A stretch of 64,000 nucleotides of DNA from Clostridia bacterium (GTDB taxonomy: Bacteria > Bacillota > Clostridia > Oscillospirales > CAG-272). Within the stretch, counting starts at the first letter, position 1, and the number at the start of each line of letters is the position of its first letter. The DNA is taken from NCBI GenBank assembly GCA_017461385.1, contig JAFTXZ010000008.1:62001-126000 (forward strand), written 5' to 3'. Of the stretch, positions 42,936 through 49,908 are shown one piece after another. The translations under genes were made by a program, and so were the position numbers. The notes beneath the pieces were generated by a model that saw nothing but the letters and a program-made list of their open reading frames with translations, made no database searches and was not told the DNA's origin.

Positions 42936-43871
42936 ATGCTATCAATTTTTTTGGCGTCCCTGGGTGTTGTTTGCACCATGCTTATTTATGCAGTTCCTGG
43001 GTTTTTACTTATCAAGTCTAAGCTTGTTAAGGAGGGTAGTATTTCTGCCTTTGCTAAGCTTTTAATGTATGTTTGCTCTCCTTGTCTTGTTTTTAGCTCA
43101 GTTACAAGAAATAATTTTTCAAGCGAGCTAGTTGTTCAGCTTCTTGTTGCCCTTGTATTTATTAGCTGTATGCTTCTTTTAGGGCTTTTGATTTTTCATT
43201 TTGTGTTCAAGAAAAAAAGTGGTGATATAAAATACAGAATTTACAATCTTGCCACAACCTTTGCAAACTGTGCGTTTATGGGAGTTCCTGTTCTTGAGGC
43301 ATTATTTCCTGATTATCCACAGGCAATTGCATTTTCAGCTATGTTTTCATTGGCAATGAACGTGCTTGGTTGGAGTGTAGGCTCGTTTATTATTTCTAAA
43401 GATAAAAAGTACATAAGTGTAAAGAAAATTCTTTTGAATCCTGCTACTATTGCGCTGGTTATTGCCGTTCCGTTTTTTGTATTTGGCTTACAGCTTCCTT
43501 ATTTTGTTGGGGACGTTGTTAGCTTGCTTGCAAAAATGACTACTCCACTCTGCATGCTTATTATGGGTATGCGCCTTGCTACTGTTCCTGCAAGGGGAAT
43601 TTTCCTTGTGCCATCACAGTATTTGATTATAGCTATTAAGCAAATTGTGTTCCCGTTGGCTACACTTTTGCTCTTACTTCCACTACCACTTGACCCACAA
43701 ATGAAGTCATCTATTTATATTATGATGTGTTGTCCTGTTGCATCAGTTGTATTGAATTTTGCAGAAATGATTGGGCAAGGTCAGCGAAATGCGGCAAATC
43801 TTGTGCTTCTTGGCACGTCGCTTTCGGTTATAACTATTCCCGTAATGTCGCTTTTAATTACCCTATTCTAA
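42936..43871 (+). CDS. AEC-family transporter
   Basis: This 311-residue protein has about ten membrane helices in two inverted halves, starting VCTMLIYAVPGFLLIKSKLV and LMYVCSPCLVFSS, as in the auxin-efflux-carrier family. TFANCAFMGVPVLEALFPD is the family's first crossover region and CCPVASVVLNFAEMIGQ the second. Bacterial members move organic anions such as malate; the substrate is unknown. AAGGAG precedes the ATG. A weak promoter (TTGAAA, 17 bases, TATCAT) lies near 42880-42910. Confidence 0.9.
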   Translation: MLSIFLASLGVVCTMLIYAVPGFLLIKSKLVKEGSISAFAKLLMYVCSPCLVFSSVTRNNFSSELVVQLLVALVFISCMLLLGLLIFHFVFKKKSGDIKYRIYNLATTFANCAFMGVPVLEALFPDYPQAIAFSAMFSLAMNVLGWSVGSFIISKDKKYISVKKILLNPATIALVIAVPFFVFGLQLPYFVGDVVSLLAKMTTPLCMLIMGMRLATVPARGIFLVPSQYLIIAIKQIVFPLATLLLLLPLPLDPQMKSSIYIMMCCPVASVVLNFAEMIGQGQRNAANLVLLGTSLSVITIPVMSLLITLF

Positions 43872-43900
43872 AGCATTGATACTCAATGCTTTAGAATAGG
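43862..43900 (+). terminator. long hairpin over the AEC stop codon, no T run
   Basis: An exact 18-bp stem (43862-43879 with 43883-43900) with a TAC loop covers the stop codon. The next bases are AATAATC, so intrinsic termination is doubtful and an mRNA-stability or silencer role is possible. Confidence 0.6.
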
Positions 43901-43976
43901 AATAATCTTTGATGAGCCAGGAAAAATTATATTTAACTGCACAAATAATATTTTTTAGCAAAAATAAAAAAACATC

Positions 43977-44005
43977 TTGATTTTTATATCAAGTTATGAT
44001 ATAAT
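43977..44005 (+). promoter_or_regulatory. promoter ahead of the two tRNA-Ser copies
   Basis: TTGATT (43977-43982), 17-base spacer, TATAAT (44000-44005); the broken copy begins 22 bases later. Confidence 0.8.
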
Positions 44006-44027
44006 GCACAAGTACAATTTAGTATAC

Positions 44028-44182
44028 GGAGAATTCGCCAAAGGTGCGAGGGCGCACGATTGGAAATCGTGTAACCGGTAACACGGTTCCAGACACATTG
44101 AGACTGCGAGAAACCGAGCTATGCGATGGTCGATTGCTTAGTCGAAAGTGTGCGAAGCTTTTGCGTAGCTGTTCGAATCTCA
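44028..44182 (+). pseudogene. broken tRNA-Ser (GGA) with a 78-base insert
   Basis: 44028-44092 repeats the first ~65 bases of the intact tRNA-Ser at 44225, including acceptor GGAGAAT, the GGA anticodon stem-loop and the variable arm, with changes in the D loop. The match then stops. After 78 unrelated bases (44093-44170), GTTCGAATCTC of the T arm reappears, but the 3' acceptor half and CCA are missing. The insert and remnant can fold on themselves: TTGAGA (44098-44103) with TCTCAA (44178-44183), and AGCTATGC (44117-44124) with GCGTAGCT (44163-44170). It cannot make a normal tRNA. Confidence 0.8.
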
Positions 44183-44224
44183 AATTTTGAAAAAATTTGC
44201 TTCTTTATACACAATTTAATATAT

Positions 44225-44315
44225 GGAGAATTCGCCTAGTTGGTCGAGGGCGCACGATTGGAAATCGTGTAACCGGTAACACGGTTCCAGAGTTCGAATC
44301 TCTGATTCTCCGCCA
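44225..44315 (+). tRNA. tRNA-Ser (GGA)
   Basis: A 91-base class II tRNA: acceptor GGAGAAT/ATTCTCC, anticodon stem CACGA/TCGTG around GGA at 44260-44262, a long variable arm (CCGGTAACACGG), T arm CAGAGTTCGAATCTCTG, and G discriminator plus encoded CCA. Confidence 0.95.
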
Positions 44316-44320
44316 AACAT

Positions 44321-44357
44321 AAACCGCAATTCTGATACAAAGGGATTGCGGTTTTTG
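44321..44357 (+). terminator. tRNA-Ser terminator
   Basis: Stem AAACCGCAAT/ATTGCGGTTT with a 14-base loop, then TTGTTATTTT. Confidence 0.75.
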
Positions 44358-44374
44358 TTATTTTGTGGTATAAT
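44346..44374 (+). promoter_or_regulatory. promoter of the lipoprotein gene
   Basis: TTGCGG (44346-44351), 17-base spacer, TATAAT (44369-44374); the -35 lies inside the tRNA terminator stem. Confidence 0.65.
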
Positions 44375-44404
44375 TACTCTAGTAATTAAGAAAGGGGTTC
44401 ATTT

Positions 44405-44944
44405 ATGAAAAGGATCTTATGTTTTATTTTCATTCTTGTTTTGTTATCGGCTTCTCTCGTCTCTTGTTCCGGATATAACAAAACAATGCGAAACCACCTG
44501 AAAAACGAGGACAATTACCGAACTTGTGAGGTTTATTTGAAAGATTTTTATTATATAGATCCATCGTCTGACGAGAAAAAGCGAGATTTTACAGAACGAA
44601 CTTCCATTGATGCGAATATTATTTTTGAGGTCTCCTTTTTCAACAGCGTTGAAGAATTGAAACCTTTTTTGGGCGGATCACCAAATGAAAATATTCTGCT
44701 GGAAGAATACATATTTCAATTTTATGTAATCAAAGAGAACGGCAACGTCCTTTTATCCAACAACTTTTTCAATGATATACCGATCGGTGAAAGGTTCAGC
44801 GTTAAGGTTTCCGATTTCATATATATGGACAGTGAATTTTTCTACGTTGCTCAATTGGAATATAACGGCAAAGAATATTTAAGTTTTGAAAAGGGATTAG
44901 AAAATATTGTTAACATGATGAACAAAAACAAAAGCTTGTTCTGA
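44405..44944 (+). CDS. lipoprotein of unknown function
   Basis: This 179-residue protein has a lipoprotein signal peptide: MKR, a hydrophobic stretch and the lipobox LVSC with Cys21, so it should be anchored to the outer face of the membrane. The mature part (about 22-179) is rich in aromatic and charged residues (KDFYYIDPSSDEKKRDF, EEYIFQFYVIKENGN) and looks like a single beta-rich domain I do not recognise. It is the only clear signal-peptide protein in the window. AAAGGGG precedes the ATG. Confidence 0.8.
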   Translation: MKRILCFIFILVLLSASLVSCSGYNKTMRNHLKNEDNYRTCEVYLKDFYYIDPSSDEKKRDFTERTSIDANIIFEVSFFNSVEELKPFLGGSPNENILLEEYIFQFYVIKENGNVLLSNNFFNDIPIGERFSVKVSDFIYMDSEFFYVAQLEYNGKEYLSFEKGLENIVNMMNKNKSLF

Positions 44945-44979
44945 AAATAAACCGTTGTATCAAAATTATAGTTATTAGC

Positions 44980-45018
44980 CAACAAAAAAGACAGGTCTGT
45001 GCCTGTCTTTTTTTGTTG
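44980..45018 (+). terminator. lipoprotein-gene terminator
   Basis: Stem CAACAAAAAAGACAGG/CCTGTCTTTTTTTGTTG. Confidence 0.88.
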
Positions 45019-45170
45019 ACTACGAATCATCGTTCGAGCTTCTGCTTCGTGGCTTTGACACAAATGGAGTCCACAAACGAGGAAAGCACCTCTTTTGCGA
45101 AAAGTTAAACGTGGGTTCAATCCCACATGCGAAAGTTCCATTACCTTGTTCAATGTTTAGCGTAGCAGAT

Positions 45171-45204
45171 AAAAGCGAGTGCCGAAAATCAGCACTCGCT
45201 TTTT
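45171..45204. terminator. hairpin terminator
   Basis: Stem AAAAGCGAGTGC/GCACTCGCTTTTT with a 9-base loop; it is 46 bases past the end of the minus-strand ArsR gene and could serve either direction. Confidence 0.75.
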
Positions 45205-45249
45205 AGGAGGTTATTGGAATTTATGCAATTCCAAAGTCTTTTGCACATT

Positions 45250-45783
45250 TTAGTGTTTTATCACATAATATTTATTGTCTTGGCGCTTCATAAAGCCGTC
45301 CTCAACAAACCAACGCCTTATTGTACAGTAATCATCATTGTATTTCAAAATAATATCATTTACTTCTTTTTCTGTATATTCTATATCATTTTCAAAATCT
45401 TTAATAATTTCGGAAAGAACAATTTCTCTCTTTTTTTGTTGCACAGGTATTTGAACAAGCTTTCCAAGTTTGAAGAAGGAGGCAATAACCTTTTTTCTGT
45501 ATTCGCTTTCTTCATCCTTGATTTCTTTGGCTTCAATAAAGCTTTCAATCGTTGCACCGATAATTTCACGATTCAAAGAATATATCATATAAAATTGATT
45601 TCTCGAGCATTTTACCAAGCCAACCTTTTCCATTTTTTTAAGGTGAAAGCTAACTGTACCGGGCGTAAGATTCAAATTACTTGCTAAAAGCTCTACATAA
45701 CTATCTGTATAATAAAGCTGGCATAAAATGTTGTATCGTGTTTCGTCCCCTAAGCATTTGAAAATTGCAACCGCATTTTCCAT
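45250..45783 (-). CDS. ArsR-type regulator with C-terminal DUF2087 domain
   Basis: This 177-residue protein has an ArsR winged helix in residues 1-80 (FKCLGDETRYNILCQLYY, LTPGTVSFHLKKMEKVGLV). A helical linker (85-110) and a DUF2087 domain follow (about 125-177: YTEKEVNDIILKYNDDYCTIRRWFVEDGFMKRQDNKYYV). No metal-binding Cys pattern is present in the HTH part, so it is not an arsenic sensor in the classic sense. Its start overlaps the upstream gene's TAA by one base, so the two are coupled. The ligand is unknown. Confidence 0.85.
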   Translation of the reverse strand: MENAVAIFKCLGDETRYNILCQLYYTDSYVELLASNLNLTPGTVSFHLKKMEKVGLVKCSRNQFYMIYSLNREIIGATIESFIEAKEIKDEESEYRKKVIASFFKLGKLVQIPVQQKKREIVLSEIIKDFENDIEYTEKEVNDIILKYNDDYCTIRRWFVEDGFMKRQDNKYYVIKH

Positions 45784-46277
45784 TATATCACCTCACAGGG
45801 AATAAAACCGTTTTCATTCCACCATTTTTGCCAAAGTTGCAACATTTCCATTGTGGCATTTGCTTTAATTTTAAGCTCGAAAATTTCCTTTGCATCGCCT
45901 TTTTCGTTAGCAATTTCTAATTGACTGCTATACATATCAAAAAATTGCGTTTTCATAAAACACATTCCGTGAATGAAAGGAGTAATGTTCTTTTTATCCT
46001 CTTCGTTCAACTGTGAATATAATTTTTTAACATTTGGAAAGTCAATTAGTAGTGAGTCAAGTCGTTTAGAAAAAGTAACAATTGCACTTTCTCGGCTTCC
46101 TGTTGTATAGTAAAGAAGCCCTATTCTTAAAAAATTGTCGTACATCGCTTTTTGTACAATTAGTGCTTTTTGTTCCATTTTTGCGTTTTTGTCAAGATTG
46201 GCAAGTTGATTTTCACATTCCTTTGTTTTTTGGTTTACAATATCAACCAAGTTTTTTTCGAGTTCAACAAAATTCAT
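45783..46277 (-). CDS. uncharacterised helical protein coupled to the ArsR gene
   Basis: This 164-residue protein is predicted almost fully helical and charged, with no signal peptide or membrane segment. Segments such as NFVELEKNLVDIVNQKTKECENQLANL and TMEMLQLWQKWWNENGFIP are visible but I do not recognise a family. GGAGG lies 8 bases before the ATG. It is first in a two-gene unit with the ArsR-DUF2087 regulator, which may control it or be controlled by it. Confidence 0.7.
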   Translation of the reverse strand: MNFVELEKNLVDIVNQKTKECENQLANLDKNAKMEQKALIVQKAMYDNFLRIGLLYYTTGSRESAIVTFSKRLDSLLIDFPNVKKLYSQLNEEDKKNITPFIHGMCFMKTQFFDMYSSQLEIANEKGDAKEIFELKIKANATMEMLQLWQKWWNENGFIPCEVI

Positions 46278-46458
46278 AATAATTCCTCCTTTTTTGTTTC
46301 TCTACTGATATTATACACATCAAATCACTTTTTGTCAATAGTATTTTGATAAATATCAAATTATTTTTAAATTTGAAGATTTCGGTGAAATATTATATAT
46401 GGTAAACAAAGCTTATTCTGAAACATAGTTCGATTTTTATCTCACTTGCTCCATCAGC

Positions 46459-46489
46459 AAAAAAAGGACACCAATTGGTGTCCTTTTTT
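46459..46489. terminator. terminator shared by the GH106-like gene
   Basis: Stem AAAAAAAGGACACC/GGTGTCCTTTTTT with loop AATT, between the helical-protein gene's upstream region and the 3' end of the GH106-like gene. Confidence 0.8.
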
Positions 46490-46502
46490 GTGCAAATAAA
46501 AG

Positions 46503-49307
46503 TTAGATAATTGTTTTAACGAAGGTGTATTTATCGGAATAATATTTACTCTTGCCGTTTTGCCAGGTGCCAAATCTTTCGAAGGTATCAGGTCCTACGA
46601 AACCAGGCTCACCCTCAATGGTGTGGAACGGTCCTAGCAGATTTCTGTTGCCTACCGTCAAGGTAAGCCTTAGCTTGTTTTCTCCTTTTTTAAGGACTGC
46701 TGACAAATCGAGAGTATTTTCAAGCATCATTCTTCCTGCGTATTTGTCATTTACCTCAACATCAATTAAAAGGAATGGCTTTTCTACTAAAAGTCTTACG
46801 TCTGTGTTCTCGGCGCTTATGGTTTTTGTAAGAACAATATCTCCAGCGAAGAACGGAAAGCCGTCTTTTATTAGGCTTGCCACCTTGTTTTTTTGTCTTC
46901 CTAGGTAAAAATTACGACCCTGTGTGAGATTTTTGCCGTTCACCTGCTCAAAATCGCCATAAACTCCAAAGCTACCCTTTAGGTAGACCGGCTCTATTTC
47001 CGTGTCGTAGGCAAGGCAATTTTTAAGCCCCTCAGTAACATTTTCGCCAAAAAGTGCATAATAAACGTTTTCACCCTGATAGTAATCAATTACTACAACT
47101 ATTTCGTTTATGCCAAGCTTAAGTGAGCTTACAATATTGTAGGAGCTTTTTGCTATATCACTACTGAAATTCAGACACTTCTCCGCTTCTTTTCCGTTTA
47201 CCCTAACACTAAGGGAGCTTTCATTTTCCAAAAGGAGCTGACAATTTTCTGGTAGCTCTCTTACCTCAAATTCATACTTAAGATAGAGCTTACCATGATA
47301 TCTGTCCTTAAGTAGCTCATCAAAGGCACAAAGATGATATCGATTCTCTGAATAGGAAATGCCGTCCCTTGAGTAGCACAGTGTGTCAAGAGTTAAGTAA
47401 TTGTCAACGCTTTCGCATTCAAACTCACCGTCAATGCATAAATTCTCAAGGACTTTCTTTGCCACTGGCTCCTTTGTTGATGGGTAAAGTATAAGAGATT
47501 GTCCGTCCTCAAGCTCTACGCTTGTTGGCACATTTTCTGTTTTATCGGTGCAAATATTATATGCGTCAAAGGATTTAGCGCCTTGAATCTCTATGTTGAC
47601 CTTTGTCTTTCTTCCCAGGTTTACTACGTAGATAAAATCGCGTCCGTCCTCTCCCTTTCGCATAGTTAGACGCACATCCTTATTGCCCGTTATTTTTACA
47701 GGCTGTGCATCTATTATTTCTTGCCAGCTTGTATTTGTTTTAAGGTATGAATAATCAAATGGCTCACCCTCTAAATACTTAGGCTTTTCTTGTGTAAGAA
47801 GAACCCTTCCACCAGTACGCACAAAGTTTTCCAAAAGCCTCTCGCTTGATTTATCCATTGTATAAGCAAGTGGGAAAATTAAGTAATCATATTTGCATTT
47901 TCCTACTATAAGTGTGCCATTTTCTACCTTTGCGTGTTTTTTCATTATAGTTTCATCAAGGAAATGAAATGCTATAGCGTTTTCTCCAAGCTTTTCTGTT
48001 AGCTTTTGGATTGAATCCTCAAGAGCGCCAATTCCTGAGCGATTTCTTCCATCGAAGCGCTTGTAATCAAAGTATGCACTTCTTATTGGATGAAAAACGC
48101 CTACGTTTACATATTCCTCACTTTCGGCAATTATTTTGCCAAGATATGAAAAATAGTCGTTAAACTTCAAAAAATCCTTTTTAACCCAAGGGTTAACGCT
48201 TGAGAAATGTGCAGGGTAATCACGCTTTCTCTGCCCGTGCTCCTCATATGGCAACAGATGCTGACACATAAGGTTTACGCCATGAGCATACTGACACTCT
48301 GCTATTTTCTTAAGCTCTCTTGGGGTTATATTCCAGCCACAGCCTGCGTAGGTTTCAGTGAGAATTTGCCTTTTGCCAAGCTGAGCGCAAACGCTTGCCA
48401 CCTGTCTTTCTGCAAATCCCCTAGATATCCAGGAGCCTAAATAGTCAATGCCCGGTATATGCTCATACTCGTAAAACGGCATAATGCCTGCACAACAAAG
48501 CATTTGTCCATCAAGACAGCTCTCCTCTATATAGTGACCCATTAGCTTATAGCCACGCTCATCACACCAGTTATAGATTTTTTCGCCAAAGCTTTTGAGC
48601 ATTAACTCTTGCATGGATTTCCAGAATTTATATCTAAAATCTCGATAGCCATCTTTCTCTACAAACAGAAGTCCCAGTCTGTCAAGAATGTCCTCACCAT
48701 AGTTTTTTTCAAAGTACTCGGGCAAAACCTTTGTGTATGGAGTATCCCAACGATAATATTGAGGCTCATCTGTAAAAAAGCCCTTAAGCCCATACTTGTC
48801 TCTTTTGTTATATTCCTCATGAGTAAGGGAAAGGAATTTATCAACTACAAGAGGGTTCAAAATGTCGGCAGTCGATGCAGAATAATGCTCATATACATTA
48901 AGACAGTCTTCACAGGGTGAGAATACTCTTTTAAGGGTGCTTCCGCTTATATCATAGGATGCAAGTGCGTTTTTGTCGTAGCTACCTATTGAATGGGTTA
49001 GATATCTATCTCTGTTTTCCATATCCTCAAGAAGCTTGCCACCGACAAAGCCACTTGGCCAGCCGTTTTCATCATAGGCATACGCCTCCATTCCAAGCTC
49101 GGCTGCTTTTTTTGTACACGCCTCTATGCACTCATGCCATTTTTCGCCCAGGTATGGGGTTTTAAGTCCTCCTCTTGCATGCATAAAGAAGCCACCTATT
49201 CCGTTTTCATTCATCCATTCAACCTGCTTTACAAGCTTTTCCTTGTCAAGCTCGTCATTCCATGACCAAAACGGAAGACTTCTATACTTTTTCTCAACCT
49301 GCTTCAT
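46503..49307 (-). CDS. GH106-like glycosidase (alpha-L-rhamnosidase type)
   Basis: This 934-residue protein opens with the GH106-family signature SLPFWSWNDELDKEKLVKQVEWMNENGIGGFFMHARGG in pieces and EAYAYDENGWPSGFVGG near residue 80. A barrel domain (to about 400) is followed by a GATase-like domain (LLENFVRTGGRVLLTQEKPKYLEG) and C-terminal jelly-roll domains (GRNFYLGRQ, RLTLTVGNRNLLGPFH). Rhamnosidase is the known activity of the family, but several members are uncharacterised. No signal peptide. AAGGAG precedes the ATG. Confidence 0.75.
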   Translation of the reverse strand: MKQVEKKYRSLPFWSWNDELDKEKLVKQVEWMNENGIGGFFMHARGGLKTPYLGEKWHECIEACTKKAAELGMEAYAYDENGWPSGFVGGKLLEDMENRDRYLTHSIGSYDKNALASYDISGSTLKRVFSPCEDCLNVYEHYSASTADILNPLVVDKFLSLTHEEYNKRDKYGLKGFFTDEPQYYRWDTPYTKVLPEYFEKNYGEDILDRLGLLFVEKDGYRDFRYKFWKSMQELMLKSFGEKIYNWCDERGYKLMGHYIEESCLDGQMLCCAGIMPFYEYEHIPGIDYLGSWISRGFAERQVASVCAQLGKRQILTETYAGCGWNITPRELKKIAECQYAHGVNLMCQHLLPYEEHGQRKRDYPAHFSSVNPWVKKDFLKFNDYFSYLGKIIAESEEYVNVGVFHPIRSAYFDYKRFDGRNRSGIGALEDSIQKLTEKLGENAIAFHFLDETIMKKHAKVENGTLIVGKCKYDYLIFPLAYTMDKSSERLLENFVRTGGRVLLTQEKPKYLEGEPFDYSYLKTNTSWQEIIDAQPVKITGNKDVRLTMRKGEDGRDFIYVVNLGRKTKVNIEIQGAKSFDAYNICTDKTENVPTSVELEDGQSLILYPSTKEPVAKKVLENLCIDGEFECESVDNYLTLDTLCYSRDGISYSENRYHLCAFDELLKDRYHGKLYLKYEFEVRELPENCQLLLENESSLSVRVNGKEAEKCLNFSSDIAKSSYNIVSSLKLGINEIVVVIDYYQGENVYYALFGENVTEGLKNCLAYDTEIEPVYLKGSFGVYGDFEQVNGKNLTQGRNFYLGRQKNKVASLIKDGFPFFAGDIVLTKTISAENTDVRLLVEKPFLLIDVEVNDKYAGRMMLENTLDLSAVLKKGENKLRLTLTVGNRNLLGPFHTIEGEPGFVGPDTFERFGTWQNGKSKYYSDKYTFVKTII

Positions 49308-49414
49308 GTCCTTTTCTCCTTACGTGTAGTAGCATTTTTATTATAGCATCACAGATGGAAAAAGTAAATATTTGATAGCAAGTTTTCATTGCCTTTAATA
49401 TTTTGTTGATTGAG

Positions 49415-49443
49415 TTGACAATTTGCCTGTGACGTGATATAAT
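49415..49443 (+). promoter_or_regulatory. promoter of the small membrane protein gene
   Basis: TTGACA (49415-49420), 17-base spacer, TATAAT (49438-49443) with TG before the -10: near perfect. Confidence 0.9.
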
Positions 49444-49477
49444 AAGGTTAATCTATAAGAAAGGAGACTTCAATGCT

Positions 49478-49702
49478 ATGAACAATAATATAGTTCGCTT
49501 TTTGGTAATATTTTTTCTAGGCCCTCTTGGTAGCTTTATTATCAATCATACATCTCTTAAGCCAGCTGGTTGGAGATCAAGAACATGGGCTTACCTTATT
49601 TGGGGTACAATCACATGCGGTCTTTACATCTTTGTTGCCTGCATCTGTAACCTATTCTTCGATCCAAACAAGCCAAAGAACATTGGCTACTTCAAAGCAT
49701 AA
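49478..49702 (+). CDS. small two-helix membrane protein
   Basis: This 74-residue protein has two hydrophobic helices (about 6-24 and 38-62) joined by a basic loop (KPAGWRSRTW) and a polar tail with FDPNKPKN. It resembles small TM2-like proteins in outline; I do not recognise the family. A two-codon frame ATG-CTA-TGA (49473-49481) sits between the ribosome site (AGGAG) and the start, overlapping it by one frame step. Strong promoter and terminator imply high expression. Confidence 0.75.
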   Translation: MNNNIVRFLVIFFLGPLGSFIINHTSLKPAGWRSRTWAYLIWGTITCGLYIFVACICNLFFDPNKPKNIGYFKA

Positions 49703-49714
49703 TTAGTACATAAT

Positions 49715-49747
49715 AAAAATGGATGCAATCCCTTGCATCCATTTTTA
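49715..49747 (+). terminator. terminator of the small membrane protein gene
   Basis: Stem AAAAATGGATGCAA/TTGCATCCATTTTT with loop TCCC. Confidence 0.88.
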
Positions 49748-49775
49748 TTTATTCTAGATATTTATAATGCATATA

Positions 49776-49804
49776 TTGACACTGTGTTTATTTTATAGTA
49801 TAAT
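49776..49804 (+). promoter_or_regulatory. promoter of the uxaBAC operon
   Basis: TTGACA (49776-49781), 17-base spacer, TATAAT (49799-49804). Confidence 0.9.
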
Positions 49805-49840
49805 TTGATTGTGACAAAAATGCCTGTTACACAGGCGCTT

Positions 49841-49860
49841 TTAAGAATAATTATTCTTAA
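49841..49860. promoter_or_regulatory. 20-bp perfect palindrome in the uxa leader
   Basis: TTAAGAATAATTATTCTTAA is an exact dyad 37 bases downstream of the -10, preceded by a small GCCTG-ttaca-CAGGC hairpin at 49822-49836. Position within the leader suits a repressor operator or a folded leader; which one is not known. Confidence 0.6.
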
Positions 49861-49908
49861 ACTTTTGTTGACACACTAAAAAAATATTCATCAAAGGGGA
49901 GAATAAAA

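Larger units (their letters stand above)
43872..44404. other. tRNA region without protein genes
   Basis: This gene-free stretch holds, in order, the AEC hairpin, a promoter, a broken tRNA-Ser, an intact tRNA-Ser, its terminator and the lipoprotein promoter, each listed separately. Confidence 0.85.
44945..45249. other. intergenic region with two terminators and no visible gene
   Basis: Two hairpin terminators (listed separately) bracket 45020-45170. This part has no ORF with a ribosome site on either strand. A 16-base T-arm-like motif is at 45111-45126 but lacks the rest of a tRNA. Confidence 0.6.

Noticed and set aside
44028-44315. tRNA-Ser duplication as an integration (att) site
   Set aside because: Integration duplicates the 3' end of a tRNA; here the 5' part is doubled, and no integrase or mobile genes lie between or next to the copies.
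45111-45126. T-arm-like motif GTGGGTTCAATCCCAC, as if from another tRNA
   Set aside because: The loop is one base short and no acceptor, D or anticodon arm can be built around it. Best seen as a weak relic or chance.
13598-46489. Near-identical GGACAC/GTGTCC hairpins at 13.6, 16.1 and 46.5 kb as a possible repeat family
   Set aside because: All three sit just after genes with A/T runs on both sides and behave as ordinary terminators; similarity is limited to the stem.
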